From CAVQBP01 sp963723205 (lineage in GTDB: Bacteria; Bacteroidota; Ignavibacteria; Ignavibacteriales; Ignavibacteriaceae): a stretch of DNA of 64,000 nucleotides. Made by a program: the position numbers and the translations under genes. Below, one piece after another: positions 26,848 through 34,622 of this stretch. The notes under the pieces were generated by a model. The model was given only the letters and a program-made list of their open reading frames with translations. It searched no databases and had not been told where the DNA came from. The DNA lies in the NCBI GenBank assembly GCA_963723205.1, contig CAVRQC010000002.1, positions 15,292-79,291 of the forward strand, in the 5' to 3' direction. How positions within the stretch are numbered: position 1 is the first letter of the stretch; every line of letters begins with the position of its first letter.

Positions 26848-27933
26848 TTATACACTCTCTTTAACTTTTTCCACGTGAGTAAGCCAGCCATACTTATCTT
26901 CTTTCTCTCCATACTGAATGGAAGTGATTTCATCAAATAATTTTACAGCTAATTCTCCCGGTTCTCCGTTGCCAAAACTTAAATCTTTATCTTTATAATT
27001 CAACAAACTTACGGAAGATATAACTGCCGCCGTACCTGTCCCGAAAATTTCAGTTACATTTCCTTTGTTATATTCAGAAATTACTTCATCTATAGAAATC
27101 AATCTCTCGGTAGCATTCATACCCCAATCTTTTAATATTCTTAAAACAGAATCTCTTGTCATACCCGGAAGAATGCTTCCAGACAATTCAGGAGTGACAA
27201 CCTCATCTTTAAACCTAATGAAAATATTCATAGTTCCGACTTCTTCAATATACTTCTGTTCAACGCCATCGAGCCATAAAACCTGTGTGAAACCTTTTTC
27301 GTGAGCTTTTTCCTGGGCTAAAAGACTTGCAGCATAGTTACCAGGATATTTACATTCACCCATTCCCTTTTTAACCGCTCTAACAAAATCATTTTGAACT
27401 AAAATTTTTACTGGTTTAAATCCTTCGGCATAATATGCACCAACAGGTGAAAGCAGTATAATTAACTTATACTGGGATGCAGGCCTTACTCCAAGAAACG
27501 GATCCAAACCGAATGCAAACGGACGAATGTACATTGACTCACCTTTTTTCTCCGGTATCCAAGCTTTTTCCAGAGAAACCAGTTCCACTAATGCATTTAA
27601 CATAACTTCCGGGTCTACTTCAGGTATACATAATCTTTTTGCTGAATTATTAAAGCGTTTTATATGATCTTCAGGACGAAAAATAACAGGTTCGCCATCA
27701 GCAGTTTTAAAAGCTTTCAAACCTTCAAAAATTCCCTGTCCATAATGGAAAAACATTGTCGCAGGATGCAGGGATAAATTTTCCACGGGCTGAATAACAG
27801 GATTATGCCAGCCTTTTTGTTCGCTATAATCCATCACAAACATATGATCAGTAAATATTTTTCCAAAACCGAGATTTTCAGGCATTATTATTTTTTCTTT
27901 AACCTGTTTTAAATGATAATTTATTTTTTCCAT
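26848..27933 (-). CDS. ilvE: Branched-chain amino-acid aminotransferase
   Basis: Fold-type IV PLP enzyme of the BCAT II branch (eukaryote-like), 361 aa. FFHYGQGIFEGLKAF near 61-75 and EYNKGNVTEIFGTGTAA near the end are diagnostic; the PLP Lys is K195 in GECKYPGNYAAS. It transaminates Leu, Ile and Val with 2-oxoglutarate. ATG 27933 is chosen because AGGGTG lies 6 bp upstream; a GTG three codons earlier overlaps that site. The leader carries a strong double hairpin (28013-28077), which may regulate it, and a terminator follows the gene. Confidence 0.95.
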   Translation of the reverse strand: MEKINYHLKQVKEKIIMPENLGFGKIFTDHMFVMDYSEQKGWHNPVIQPVENLSLHPATMFFHYGQGIFEGLKAFKTADGEPVIFRPEDHIKRFNNSAKRLCIPEVDPEVMLNALVELVSLEKAWIPEKKGESMYIRPFAFGLDPFLGVRPASQYKLIILLSPVGAYYAEGFKPVKILVQNDFVRAVKKGMGECKYPGNYAASLLAQEKAHEKGFTQVLWLDGVEQKYIEEVGTMNIFIRFKDEVVTPELSGSILPGMTRDSVLRILKDWGMNATERLISIDEVISEYNKGNVTEIFGTGTAAVISSVSLLNYKDKDLSFGNGEPGELAVKLFDEITSIQYGEKEDKYGWLTHVEKVKESV

Positions 27934-28012
27934 TTTATTCACCCTGGTAACAATATGATTATAAAATAATAATGCATTTTAAGTAAAATATTTGAAATTG
28001 TAAACATAATAA

Positions 28013-28077
28013 TGCCCGGTGGAGGGCTACCGGGCACGAGGAAGATTCATTAAGTGGGGGTAAACCTCAATGAATCT
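28013..28077. promoter_or_regulatory. GC-rich double hairpin between ilvE and the permease gene
   Basis: Two adjacent stems in an otherwise very AT-rich gap: TGCCCGGT/ACCGGGCA (28013-28020 with 28029-28036, loop GGAGGGCT), then AGATTCATT/AATGAATCT (28043-28051 with 28069-28077) with a 17-base loop containing GGGGG and CCTC. GAGG at 28039-28042 can pair with CCTC at 28065-28068 instead, an alternative fold. Both genes diverge from here, so it could be an attenuator in the ilvE leader, the leader of the permease, or a small RNA; strand is not settled. Confidence 0.5.
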
Positions 28078-28224
28078 ATTTGAATTCTAAAATATAATTA
28101 TTAAGTATTTCACGCAATCCCAATTCGCAGTTCTGTTGTCTCTTATCACTAAAAATTTATTAATATTTACGTTTTGAGTTTAATTTTTTGAACATTATCT
28201 TAATACCAAAATAAATTTTATTAA

Positions 28225-30309
28225 ATGCTCCCGTTAAAAAAGTCTAAAAAATTAAAAAAAGAATTAAAGCTTCTTGATGTATATTCTATTGCAACCGGAA
28301 CTACATTAAGTGCAGGATTCTTTTTACTTCCGGGATTAGCTGCAATACAGGCAGGACCTGCGCTTACCGCAGCTTATTTAATTGCTGCAATTCCATTAAT
28401 TCCAGGTATGTTTAGTATAATTGAACTTGCCACGGCAATGCCAAGAGCAGGAGGAATTTATTACTTTTTAGATAGAACATTAGGACCGGCAATGGGAACA
28501 ATAGGGGGAATAGGTACCTGGCTGGCATTAATATTAAAAGTTTCTTTCGCTCTGATTGGCATGGGTGCGTACCTGGAAATATTTTTCCCTAACATATCAA
28601 TAATTCCAATTTCGATTGGAATCGCTATCTTACTTGGAGTTATTAATTTATTCGGGAGTAAAAAAAGCGGCAATTTTCAGACAATTTTGGTTTTCAGTCT
28701 TCTAACGATTCTTGTAATTTTCATAGCTGGCGGAATTCCCGAAATAAATAAAGAACACTTTAATGGTTTTTTTGATGTGGAATTTACTTCATTACTTTCA
28801 AGTTCAGGTCTGGTATTTATCAGCTATGTAGGCTTAACAAAAGTCGCAAGTCTCTCAGAAGAAGTTCATAATCCTGAAAGAAATATACCTTTAGGAGTAA
28901 TCCTTTCAATAATCACAACCTTAATTATTTATGCAATCGGAACAACAATAATGGTGGGTGTTATGCCGATGGATCAATTGAAAGGTGATTTAACTCCTGT
29001 TGCATCAACTGCAAAAGTTTTTTTTGGTGAAATTGGAGCTATCCTGCTTTCAATAGCTGCTTTATTTGCTTTTATTTCTGTTTCTAATGCAGGTACATTG
29101 AGTGCATCAAGATACCCGCTTGCAATGAGCCGAGATCATATTTTACCAAAATATTTAAGGAAACTTAATAAAAGCAGAATACCATTTGTTTCTATTATTC
29201 TTACTGTTGGTATTATTATAATTTCAATTTTAATTTTTAATCCAACCCGGATCGCAAAACTGGCTAGTGCATTTCAACTTTTAATGTTTACCCTGACAAG
29301 CCTGGCTGTTATTGTTATGCGCGAAAGCAAAATTAAATCTTATGATCCCGGGTATAAATCACCTCTTTATCCCTGGATGCAAATAATTGGAATTATTGCA
29401 CCATTAATTTTAATTTATGAAATGGGTTGGGTTCCAATTTTGTTTTCCTTAGGACTAATTATAATCGGGTTAGTATGGTTTAATTATTATGCAAAAGACA
29501 AGATTAAAAGAAGCGGTGCTATCTTTCATGTTTTTGAAAGGCTGGGACATCAGAGATACGATGCACTTGATAGTGAACTAAGAGGAATATTAAAAGAAAA
29601 AGGATTACGGAAAGAAGACCCTTTCAATGAAATAGTAACCGGAAGTCATGTAATTGATTTGAATGAAATCTCGGAATTTGAAGATGTTGTAGTAGATGTA
29701 TCAAAACTTTTAGCAAAGCAACTTCCATTTACTTCTAAAGAAATCGCAACTCAAATACTTGACGGAACAAGAATTGGAGCCACTCCTGTTACTCATGGAG
29801 TAGCTTTACCACACTTCAGATCGGAAGGAATAGACAAAGCTATTATGGTTTTAGTCCGTTCTAAAGCCGGTGTAAATATTAAAGTTTACAATCCATTAAC
29901 ACAGGAAGAAGAAGAAGTTCAAAAAGTTAATGCAATATTTTTTCTAGTGAGTCCGGAAAATAATCCGTCACAACATTTGAGGATATTGGCTCAAATTGCA
30001 GGAAGAGTAGATGATGATGATTTTATGAAGGAATGGTATACAGCCAAAAGTGAACATGAATTAAAAGAAACTATTTTGCATAACGAAAGATTTTTATCAA
30101 TTGTAGTAAACGAAAAGGATAACTCATCTGTTTTAATTAATAAAGCTTTAAGAGAAATCTCCCTTCCTCATGATGTTCTTATCGCTTTGATTAGCCGAGA
30201 TGAAAATATCTTAATACCTAAAGGAGATACCTTCTTACAAAATGGAGATAGGATTACTATAATAGGAAATCCCAAAAGTATTAATGTTTTAAGAGAAAAA
30301 TTTTTCTAA
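28225..30309 (+). CDS. APC-type amino-acid permease fused to EIIA-like and RCK_C domains
   Basis: 694-aa inner-membrane protein. Residues 15-430 are an APC-superfamily permease of about twelve helices with SIATGTTLSAGFFLLPGLAA as helix 1. Residues about 455-600 resemble a PTS fructose-type EIIA domain, and the phospho-acceptor position is kept: H530 in VTHGVALPHFRSEG. Residues 620-694 form an RCK_C/TrkA_C ligand-binding domain (LPHDVLIALISRDENILIPKGDT, RITIIGN). The permease moves amino acids or similar solutes; the tails suggest control by phosphorylation and by a small ligand such as a nucleotide. No PTS EI or HPr is in the window. Confidence 0.88.
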   Translation: MLPLKKSKKLKKELKLLDVYSIATGTTLSAGFFLLPGLAAIQAGPALTAAYLIAAIPLIPGMFSIIELATAMPRAGGIYYFLDRTLGPAMGTIGGIGTWLALILKVSFALIGMGAYLEIFFPNISIIPISIGIAILLGVINLFGSKKSGNFQTILVFSLLTILVIFIAGGIPEINKEHFNGFFDVEFTSLLSSSGLVFISYVGLTKVASLSEEVHNPERNIPLGVILSIITTLIIYAIGTTIMVGVMPMDQLKGDLTPVASTAKVFFGEIGAILLSIAALFAFISVSNAGTLSASRYPLAMSRDHILPKYLRKLNKSRIPFVSIILTVGIIIISILIFNPTRIAKLASAFQLLMFTLTSLAVIVMRESKIKSYDPGYKSPLYPWMQIIGIIAPLILIYEMGWVPILFSLGLIIIGLVWFNYYAKDKIKRSGAIFHVFERLGHQRYDALDSELRGILKEKGLRKEDPFNEIVTGSHVIDLNEISEFEDVVVDVSKLLAKQLPFTSKEIATQILDGTRIGATPVTHGVALPHFRSEGIDKAIMVLVRSKAGVNIKVYNPLTQEEEEVQKVNAIFFLVSPENNPSQHLRILAQIAGRVDDDDFMKEWYTAKSEHELKETILHNERFLSIVVNEKDNSSVLINKALREISLPHDVLIALISRDENILIPKGDTFLQNGDRITIIGNPKSINVLREKFF

Positions 30310-30314
30310 ATAAA

Positions 30315-30701
30315 CTAATAAAAGAAGCTGTAAATTAAAACTACAAGCACAATTAATGTAAAAACAAGGTACATCAGATCTTTTTCATAAATAAATGCTA
30401 TTACTGAAATTATAACCCGAATAATTGGTGTTCCCACAAGTAATAAAATCCCAAGTTTCATTATTTCAAGTGATTTAAAAGCAAATACATCTCTAAGCAG
30501 ACCCATTGGATTATCAACACTAAAAGGATTAAACACAAAGTTGTAATAATCTGGTTTCTCCTTCCCATGGCCAAATAAATAAAGTACTGCACCAAACAAT
30601 ACAACTATTGCAGAAACTATAACACCAATCCTTAAAATATTTCCAAGGATATGCTCAATTTTAATATCAAGCTGTTCTGTATTTTGTTTTTGACTATTCA
30701 C
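30315..30701 (-). CDS. DUF1634 membrane protein
   Basis: 128 aa, three hydrophobic helices (about 19-43, 73-95 and 103-127). The pattern IEHILGNILRIGVIVSAIVV at the start is typical of DUF1634 proteins, which are found next to TSUP permeases. Its ATG overlaps the TSUP stop by 4 bp (ATGA), so the two are translationally coupled. It probably forms part of, or assists, the TSUP transporter; its exact role is not established. Confidence 0.82.
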   Translation of the reverse strand: MNSQKQNTEQLDIKIEHILGNILRIGVIVSAIVVLFGAVLYLFGHGKEKPDYYNFVFNPFSVDNPMGLLRDVFAFKSLEIMKLGILLLVGTPIIRVIISVIAFIYEKDLMYLVFTLIVLVVLIYSFFY

Positions 30702-31525
30702 TTTAAACCATTTCTAAACATTTCAACAGCCATAACAATTAATATAACACTGAAAACGATTTTTAAAATTTTAGATGAAGTAAATTTCATAATTTTTGAA
30801 CCCAGGAATGCTCCAAATAGAACACCGAGCATCACCGGCATTACAAGAGATGTATGAATATAACCGTTCTTAAAATATATACCTGCACTTGCCACTGCAG
30901 TAACTCCAATCATAAAGTTACTCGTTGTAGCTGATACCTTGAATGGAATTTTCATTATCCTATCCATTGCCAATACCTTTATAACACCACCTCCAATTCC
31001 GAGTAATCCCGAAATTATTCCTGCAAAGCTGCAAACACCAAATCCGAAAGGAACTTTTTGTACTTTATATTCTTTTAATCCTTTAAAAGTCGGATAATTT
31101 CCATTCAATTTAAATAACTTCGCATATTTATCTTCAGCAATTAAACCTCCATCTTCCTTTTTCATAAAAAATGAAGAAGTTGCGGAATAAAGAAGGATAA
31201 TAGCAAAAATTATATATATGACATTTGAAGGAATTATTCCGGCTAATGATGCACCTATAATAGCGCCGATAGTCGTAGCAACTTCAAGAAACATTCCTAT
31301 GCGGATATTTGAATAACCTTCCTTAACATACGCGGATGCGGCTCCTGAAGATGTACCGATTACTGCTATTAAGGAAGCACCAGCAGCATAATGAATATCT
31401 ACGCCAAACAAAATTGTTAGCATAGGAACGACAATTACTCCGCCTCCCAGCCCGGTTAAAGAGCCAAGAAAACCGGCAAAGAAAGATCCTATAAAAGCAA
31501 AGACTGAAAAAAAGAGATTATCCAA
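30698..31525 (-). CDS. TSUP-family (TauE/SafE) anion permease
   Basis: 275-aa membrane protein with about eight helices in two inverted halves. The duplicated motif GFLGSLTGLGGGVIVVPML (near 18) and SGLLGIGGGVIKVLAM (near 172) is the TauE/SafE signature. Family members export sulfite, sulfoacetate or related anions, or import them. It overlaps DUF1634 by 4 bp downstream and lies 46 bp after the MlaE gene. The substrate is not predictable. Confidence 0.92.
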   Translation of the reverse strand: MDNLFFSVFAFIGSFFAGFLGSLTGLGGGVIVVPMLTILFGVDIHYAAGASLIAVIGTSSGAASAYVKEGYSNIRIGMFLEVATTIGAIIGASLAGIIPSNVIYIIFAIILLYSATSSFFMKKEDGGLIAEDKYAKLFKLNGNYPTFKGLKEYKVQKVPFGFGVCSFAGIISGLLGIGGGVIKVLAMDRIMKIPFKVSATTSNFMIGVTAVASAGIYFKNGYIHTSLVMPVMLGVLFGAFLGSKIMKFTSSKILKIVFSVILIVMAVEMFRNGLK

Positions 31526-31571
31526 ATGATGTATCTAGATTAATAGTGTTACAAGTATTTTCCTTTAACTG

Positions 31572-32345
31572 TTAAAACAACAGCATCCATAATAAATAGT
31601 CTAATATCAGAATTAATGCAGCAGATAAAACAAACGACCTAATTGTAGCTAGCCCGACTCCTTCTGCCCCGCCTTCTGTTCTAAAACCAATATGACAACC
31701 TAACAATGCTGTTACACCTCCGAAAAAAACAGTTTTAATAAGCCCGGCGATTAAATCCGAAAAGACAAAAAATCTTTTAACAGACTGGAAAAAGACATCA
31801 AAAGAAACTCCTAAAAAATAATTTGATACAATAAAAGCACCAAAAACAGCTATAGAGTTAGCAAAAATAACAAGAACTGGCATCATTAAAACCGATGCAA
31901 GAAAACGCGGCATAGCAAGATAACGAACAGGATTTATCGCCATTGTTTCCAACGCATCAATTTGTTCGGTAACTTTCATTGTTCCCAATTCGGCAGCAAT
32001 TGAGGCTCCGACTCTTCCTGCAATAACGATTCCTGTTAATACCGGCCCAAGCTCTGTAATAATCGCCCTGCTTGTTGCACCGCCTAGAAATGATAAAGGA
32101 GCCAAACCTTTTAACTGGTAAGCTGCCTGCCAGGCTGCAACTGCACCTGTAAATATCGCAATAATTAGAACAAGAGGGAGTGAGTTAACCCCTATATGCT
32201 CCATCTGATAAAAAATAATTTTCCTGCTTCTAGGAATTGAAGTAAAACTTTTAATTATTCCCCAGAATAAATTTGATACCTGTCCGAATTCCTGGAAAAA
32301 CTTAATTGTTTTTTTTCCTAATTTTCTTAAAAAACTTTCAAACAC
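31572..32345 (-). CDS. MlaE/YrbE-type lipid ABC permease
   Basis: 257-aa permease of the Mla lipid-trafficking family. The core signature EHIGVNSLPLVLIIAIFTGA, LGPVLTGIVIAGRVGASIAAELG and TMKVTEQIDALETMAINP is intact. It starts with GTG at 32345; the ATG two bases upstream is out of frame. In most genomes the ATPase MlaF and the MCE protein MlaD follow, but here a TSUP permease follows instead, so the rest of the complex must be encoded elsewhere or this subunit is orphaned. It moves phospholipid between outer and inner membrane in the known systems. Confidence 0.9.
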   Translation of the reverse strand: MFESFLRKLGKKTIKFFQEFGQVSNLFWGIIKSFTSIPRSRKIIFYQMEHIGVNSLPLVLIIAIFTGAVAAWQAAYQLKGLAPLSFLGGATSRAIITELGPVLTGIVIAGRVGASIAAELGTMKVTEQIDALETMAINPVRYLAMPRFLASVLMMPVLVIFANSIAVFGAFIVSNYFLGVSFDVFFQSVKRFFVFSDLIAGLIKTVFFGGVTALLGCHIGFRTEGGAEGVGLATIRSFVLSAALILILDYLLWMLLF

Positions 32346-32679
32346 ATTTTTTCCGCTTTTATTAAAAGTATTCTCTGATTATTTATTGTATGATTTTTTA
32401 AATTTATATATTTTTGAAACATACATTAAAAAAATTTATCACATCGATAAAAATACTTACATTTTTTTAATATTTGAATGAGCTTACTTTAAAAAATGGT
32501 ATAATTACTAAAATAATCCACCTTACCAAAATCCCGGTTTTTTAACTGGAATTTGGAATTCTTTTTAGCTATGCTTTACACCAGCATACTAAAATACACT
32601 ACGGTGTTCAGACACAAAATGTCTGCTTTTAAGAGTGAAGTTCGGCTCATAATTTTTTTAAATCTAAAAAAGGATAATT
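32346..32679. other. Intergenic region with small hairpins upstream of PEP carboxykinase
   Basis: 334 bp. Two short stems lie within 110 bp of the ATG: TATGCT-N7-AGCATA (32570-32588) and CAGACA-CAAAA-TGTCTG (32609-32625). They may shape the pckG leader but are short. AAAGGATAATT precedes the ATG at 32680 as the ribosome-binding site. No frame is present. Confidence 0.4.
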
Positions 32680-34473
32680 ATGCCAAATACTATGACCACA
32701 AATAGCAAATTACTTCAATGGGTAGACGATATTTCGAAAATGTGTCAGCCGGATAATATTCATTGGTGTGATGGCTCGACAGAAGAATACAATAAATTAA
32801 CAGAGTTGCTGGTAAATAAAGGAACTTTCGTTAAGCTGGATGAAAATAAAAGACCTAATAGTTTTGTTGCTCAATCTGATCCGGCTGATGTTGCAAGAGT
32901 TGAAGATAGAACATTTATATGCTCCAGGACAAAAGAAGATGCCGGACCCACAAATAACTGGGAAGATCCTGAAAAAATGAAAGAGACTTTAAGAGGTTTC
33001 TTTGAAGGATGTATGAAGGGAAGAACAATGTATGTGATCCCCTTCAATATGGGTCCGCTCGGTTCAAATATTTCACATATTGGTATAGAAATAACCGACT
33101 CTGAATATGTAGTCTGCAACATGCGAATTATGACAAGAATAGGTAAAGAAGTCCTTCAAATTTTAGGTGATAAAGATTTTGTACATTGTCTTCATTCTGT
33201 TGGCTTCCCTTTAGAAGACGGGAAAGAAGATATCCAGTGGCCATGCAACCCCGAAAATAAATATATTGTTCATTTTCCGGAAGAAAGAACAATATGGTCA
33301 TATGGCAGCGGATATGGCGGAAATGCTCTGCTTGGTAAAAAATGTTTTGCCTTAAGAATTGCTTCTTTTATGGCGAAAGAAGAAATGTGGCTTGCTGAAC
33401 ATATGCTGGTACTGGCAATAACCAATTCTGAAGGAAAGAAAAGATATATAGCAGGTGCCTTTCCCAGTGCTTGCGGAAAAACTAATCTTGCAATGCTCCA
33501 GCCTACTTTACCCGGTTGGAAAGTTGAAACAATTGGTGATGACATTGCCTGGATGAAATTTGGAGAGGATGGAAGGTTATATGCAATAAATCCGGAAGCA
33601 GGATTTTTTGGTGTTGCACCGGGAACATCTTATGATACAAATCCAAATGCAATGTATACGATGGAAAAAAATTCGATCTTTACTAATGTGGCTTTAACTC
33701 CTGATAATAATGTTTGGTGGGAAGGTATGACGGATAATACTCCTAAAAAACTTAAAAACTGGCTTGGACACAAATGGACTCCGGAAAGTAAGGAAAAAGC
33801 TGCTCATCCAAATGCAAGATATACAATTCCTGCAAGCCAGTGTCCAATCATTGATCCTGATTGGGAAAATCCCAAAGGTGTTCCAATCTCGGCAATATTG
33901 TTTGGCGGTAGAAGAGAGGATACAGTTCCTTTGGTCTATCAGGCATTTAATTGGCAGCACGGAACATTTTTAGGTTCAATTGTTTCATCGGAAAGAACTG
34001 CTGCTGCCGCAGGCACAATTGGAAAGGTACGACATGATCCTTTTGCAATGCTCCCCTTCTGTGGATATAATATGGGAGATTATTTCAAACATTGGCTGGA
34101 AATCGGTGAAAAAACTGAAGTTAATAAGCTGCCTAAAATATTTTTTGTTAATTGGTTCAGAAAAGATGAAAACGGCAACTTCATCTGGCCAGGTTTTGGT
34201 GAAAATATAAGAGTATTAAAATGGATTTTTGAAAGAACTGAAAACAAAGATAATGCAGTCAAATCAGAAATCGGTTATCTGCCAACCAAAGAAGCTATAG
34301 ATATTTCAGGTCTGGATATTTCAGGAAATGATATAGAGTCACTCTTTTCAATTCAAAAAAATAAATGGAAAGCTGAAGTAGACGATATTGAAGAATACTT
34401 CAAAATTTTCGGGGATAAATTGCCTGCAGGATTGAGGGAAGAGTTGAATAATCTTGAAGAGAGATTAGGGTAG
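32680..34473 (+). CDS. pckG: Phosphoenolpyruvate carboxykinase (GTP)
   Basis: GTP-dependent enzyme interconverting oxaloacetate and PEP, 597 aa, the size of the GTP family (ATP type is about 540). The kinase-1a P-loop is FPSACGKTNLAML with K267-T268; the metal/PEP-binding segment YGSGYGGNALLGKKC and FGGRREDTVPLVYQ are diagnostic of the GTP type. It supplies PEP to enolase and class I aldolase for gluconeogenesis. The gene is monocistronic, and an imperfect purine-rich inverted repeat begins in its stop codon. Confidence 0.97.
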   Translation: MPNTMTTNSKLLQWVDDISKMCQPDNIHWCDGSTEEYNKLTELLVNKGTFVKLDENKRPNSFVAQSDPADVARVEDRTFICSRTKEDAGPTNNWEDPEKMKETLRGFFEGCMKGRTMYVIPFNMGPLGSNISHIGIEITDSEYVVCNMRIMTRIGKEVLQILGDKDFVHCLHSVGFPLEDGKEDIQWPCNPENKYIVHFPEERTIWSYGSGYGGNALLGKKCFALRIASFMAKEEMWLAEHMLVLAITNSEGKKRYIAGAFPSACGKTNLAMLQPTLPGWKVETIGDDIAWMKFGEDGRLYAINPEAGFFGVAPGTSYDTNPNAMYTMEKNSIFTNVALTPDNNVWWEGMTDNTPKKLKNWLGHKWTPESKEKAAHPNARYTIPASQCPIIDPDWENPKGVPISAILFGGRREDTVPLVYQAFNWQHGTFLGSIVSSERTAAAAGTIGKVRHDPFAMLPFCGYNMGDYFKHWLEIGEKTEVNKLPKIFFVNWFRKDENGNFIWPGFGENIRVLKWIFERTENKDNAVKSEIGYLPTKEAIDISGLDISGNDIESLFSIQKNKWKAEVDDIEEYFKIFGDKLPAGLREELNNLEERLG

Positions 34474-34600
34474 AAGTGTAAACGGAAAGCGGAGAAACGA
34501 GAGATGGAAAAACGGTAGATGCAGGAAAACTTTAAAATGTTTCTAATTTGTTTTAATCTTAAGATTTTTCTCGTTTTTCTTCTTTTCGTTTATACTTCTT
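34472..34600. repeat. Imperfect purine-rich inverted repeat between convergent genes
   Basis: AGAAGTGTAAACGGAAAG and GAGAAACGAGA at 34472-34503 are mirrored by CTCGTTTTTC and CTTTTCGTTTATACTTCTT at 34570-34600. The arms (about 33 bp) differ at only a few places, mostly G/A transitions. The loop is about 65 bp. It fills most of the gap between pckG and the DUF255 gene, both of which end here; it could serve as a two-way terminator or be a decayed repeat element. Confidence 0.55.
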
Positions 34601-34622
34601 TACGTTCTTTCGTCTTTACATT

